From NCBI GenBank assembly GCA_027314825.1, contig DAHVAB010000129.1, positions 1 through 7,014 of the forward strand: a DNA stretch of 7,014 nt, in the 5' to 3' direction. A model generated the notes under the pieces. It saw nothing but the letters and a program-made list of their open reading frames with translations. It was not told the origin of the DNA and made no database searches. Origin of the DNA: Solirubrobacterales bacterium. Lineage in GTDB: Bacteria > Actinomycetota > Thermoleophilia > Solirubrobacterales > Solirubrobacteraceae. The translations under genes were made by a program, and so were the position numbers. Each line of letters begins with the position of its first letter. Within the stretch, counting starts at the first letter, position 1. Below are positions 6,258 through 7,014 of the stretch, piece after piece.

Positions 6258-7014
6258 TTGGGACTCCTCGGGTTGGCTGCGGAACCTCGCAGCAGCAGGT
6301 CGCAGAATACGAACCCGTCGCGCTGCACCACCTCTCCCCGCACCCACGGCACCGGCTCGGAGAAGATGGGGCCCGCGTACAGGAAGGTGTGAAACTCGCC
6401 GTTCTCCCCGCAGGGATCCACGCCCTCCGGCAGCTCGGCGAGCAGCCGCCGATCGTAGCGTCGGCCGGCGAGTGATGCCGGCATGGCCCGCGGGTCCACG
6501 CACGCCAGCACCGCCTGAAAGCCCGCGACGATCAACTCCCGTGCAAGCTCGCGCGTATCGCGGCCCCAGATCGGGAAGAGCGCGTCGCGGCCGCTCTTCC
6601 ACATGCGCTGCTCGCGATAGGCGCGGACATCCTCGAGAAAGAGGTCACCGAAGGCGACGGCGCTCACTCCGGCCAGGGGCCGGCGCTCGAACGCCTTCGC
6701 GAAGCGCGCCTCATAGAGCTCGTTGGTGCAGCCCGGGGGGATCGGCACCTCCACGAGCTCTATCCCCACCGCCGCCGCCTGCGCGCGCAGCAGCTCGCAG
6801 CGGACGCCGTGCATGCTGATCCGCTCATACCCGGTCGTGATGGTGGTGATCAGCGCCTCCGGCTCGACGCCTCGCTCGCGGAGCGCATGCAGCGCGAGCG
6901 CGGAGTCCTTGCCGCCGCTCCAGGAGAGCGCGATCGGGCCGCCGGCAGCGCGGCGAGGCGCGAAGCTCCTCGCGCCGGCGGACGCGGTCGTGGGCGCAGA
7001 CGGCGCCGCCTCGG
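6254..7014 (-). CDS. Dph6/DUF71-family PP-loop ATP pyrophosphatase (ATP_bind_4), 5' end outside the window
   Basis: Partial gene: 252 codons and the stop are visible, and the frame is still open at the right edge. It encodes an N-type ATP pyrophosphatase. The PP-loop SWSGGKDSALALHALRERG begins at 6925 (SGGKDS at 6919-6902) and is followed by ITTITTGYERISMHGVR, a conserved AFGDLFLEDVR segment, and the family signature GENGEFHTF at 6409-6383. Relatives include archaeal and eukaryotic Dph6, which uses ATP and ammonium to amidate diphthine. Bacteria lack diphthamide, so the bacterial substrate is unknown; a comparative-genomics proposal links some members to B12 salvage. From the PP-loop to the stop there are 223 residues, a normal size for the whole bacterial protein. 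A further 29 Ala/Pro/Ser-rich residues upstream of the SWSGG segment remain in frame with no ATG, GTG or TTG, implying an N-terminal extension or a fusion. A start at the ATG at 6814 would delete the ATP site and is rejected. It is the first operon gene seen, and its stop overlaps the FAD gene start. Confidence 0.9.
   Translation of the reverse strand, partial: EAAPSAPTTASAGARSFAPRRAAGGPIALSWSGGKDSALALHALRERGVEPEALITTITTGYERISMHGVRCELLRAQAAAVGIELVEVPIPPGCTNELYEARFAKAFERRPLAGVSAVAFGDLFLEDVRAYREQRMWKSGRDALFPIWGRDTRELARELIVAGFQAVLACVDPRAMPASLAGRRYDRRLLAELPEGVDPCGENGEFHTFLYAGPIFSEPVPWVRGEVVQRDGFVFCDLLLRGSAANPRSPN
6264..6269 (-). promoter_or_regulatory. Ribosome binding site that decides the TTG start of the FAD dehydrogenase
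   Basis: Minus-strand GAGGAG sits 6 bases before the TTG at 6257-6255, at the very end of the PP-loop gene. The spacing is ideal, and the TTG shares the bases TTGA with the upstream stop codon. This is the main evidence for choosing the rare TTG over the distant ATG. Confidence 0.75.

Noticed and set aside
5370..6392. 340-codon plus-strand open frame opposite the FAD dehydrogenase
   Set aside because: It is antisense to conserved FAD-protein codons and crosses the junction with the PP-loop gene. Composition is His/Pro/Arg/Ala-rich with no recognisable motif.
6258..6602. 115-residue N-terminal extension of the FAD dehydrogenase from an ATG at 6602
   Set aside because: It overlaps the conserved PP-loop coding frame and has Arg/Gly/Ala low-complexity composition, while the TTG at 6257 has a strong Shine-Dalgarno sequence and the expected protein length.

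Overview
The window is very GC-rich, gene-dense bacterial DNA. The protein styles (an actinobacterial-type MetH, many Ala/Arg/Asp-rich stretches, strong G/C third positions) suggest an actinobacterium. A Thermoleophilia or Solirubrobacterales relative is plausible, but this rests on general resemblance only. No mobile element, tRNA, rRNA, CRISPR array or integration scar is visible.

Layout: bases 1-75 form a short GC-rich leader holding a perfect 22-bp palindrome. A complete cobalamin-dependent methionine synthase gene (metH, 76-3684, plus strand) follows. A 63-bp convergent gap (3685-3747) separates it from a tightly packed minus-strand unit read from the right edge leftwards: a PP-loop ATPase of the Dph6/DUF71 (ATP_bind_4) family that runs off the window (6254-7014), a KstD/fumarate-reductase-type FAD-binding dehydrogenase (4596-6257), and a classical NADP(H)-type short-chain dehydrogenase/reductase (3748-4599). 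Both junctions in this unit are 4-base start/stop overlaps (TTGA and ATGA), each with a good Shine-Dalgarno sequence, so the three genes are almost certainly one translationally coupled operon.

Function: MetH is housekeeping one-carbon and methionine metabolism. The three-gene operon looks like a small-molecule pathway combining an ATP-dependent adenylating or amide-forming enzyme, a flavin desaturase/dehydrogenase and a carbonyl/alcohol reductase. Its substrate cannot be read from the sequence. Two corrections matter. The FAD protein should start at a TTG codon at 6257, giving 553 residues, and not at an ATG 345 bases upstream. The PP-loop gene continues past its internal ATG at 6814 to the window edge and includes the SGGKDS ATP-binding motif, which an ATG-only call would lose.

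I see no clear new system here. The points most worth following are the uncharacterised PP-loop/FAD/SDR operon next to a B12 enzyme, and the missing start codon upstream of the PP-loop.
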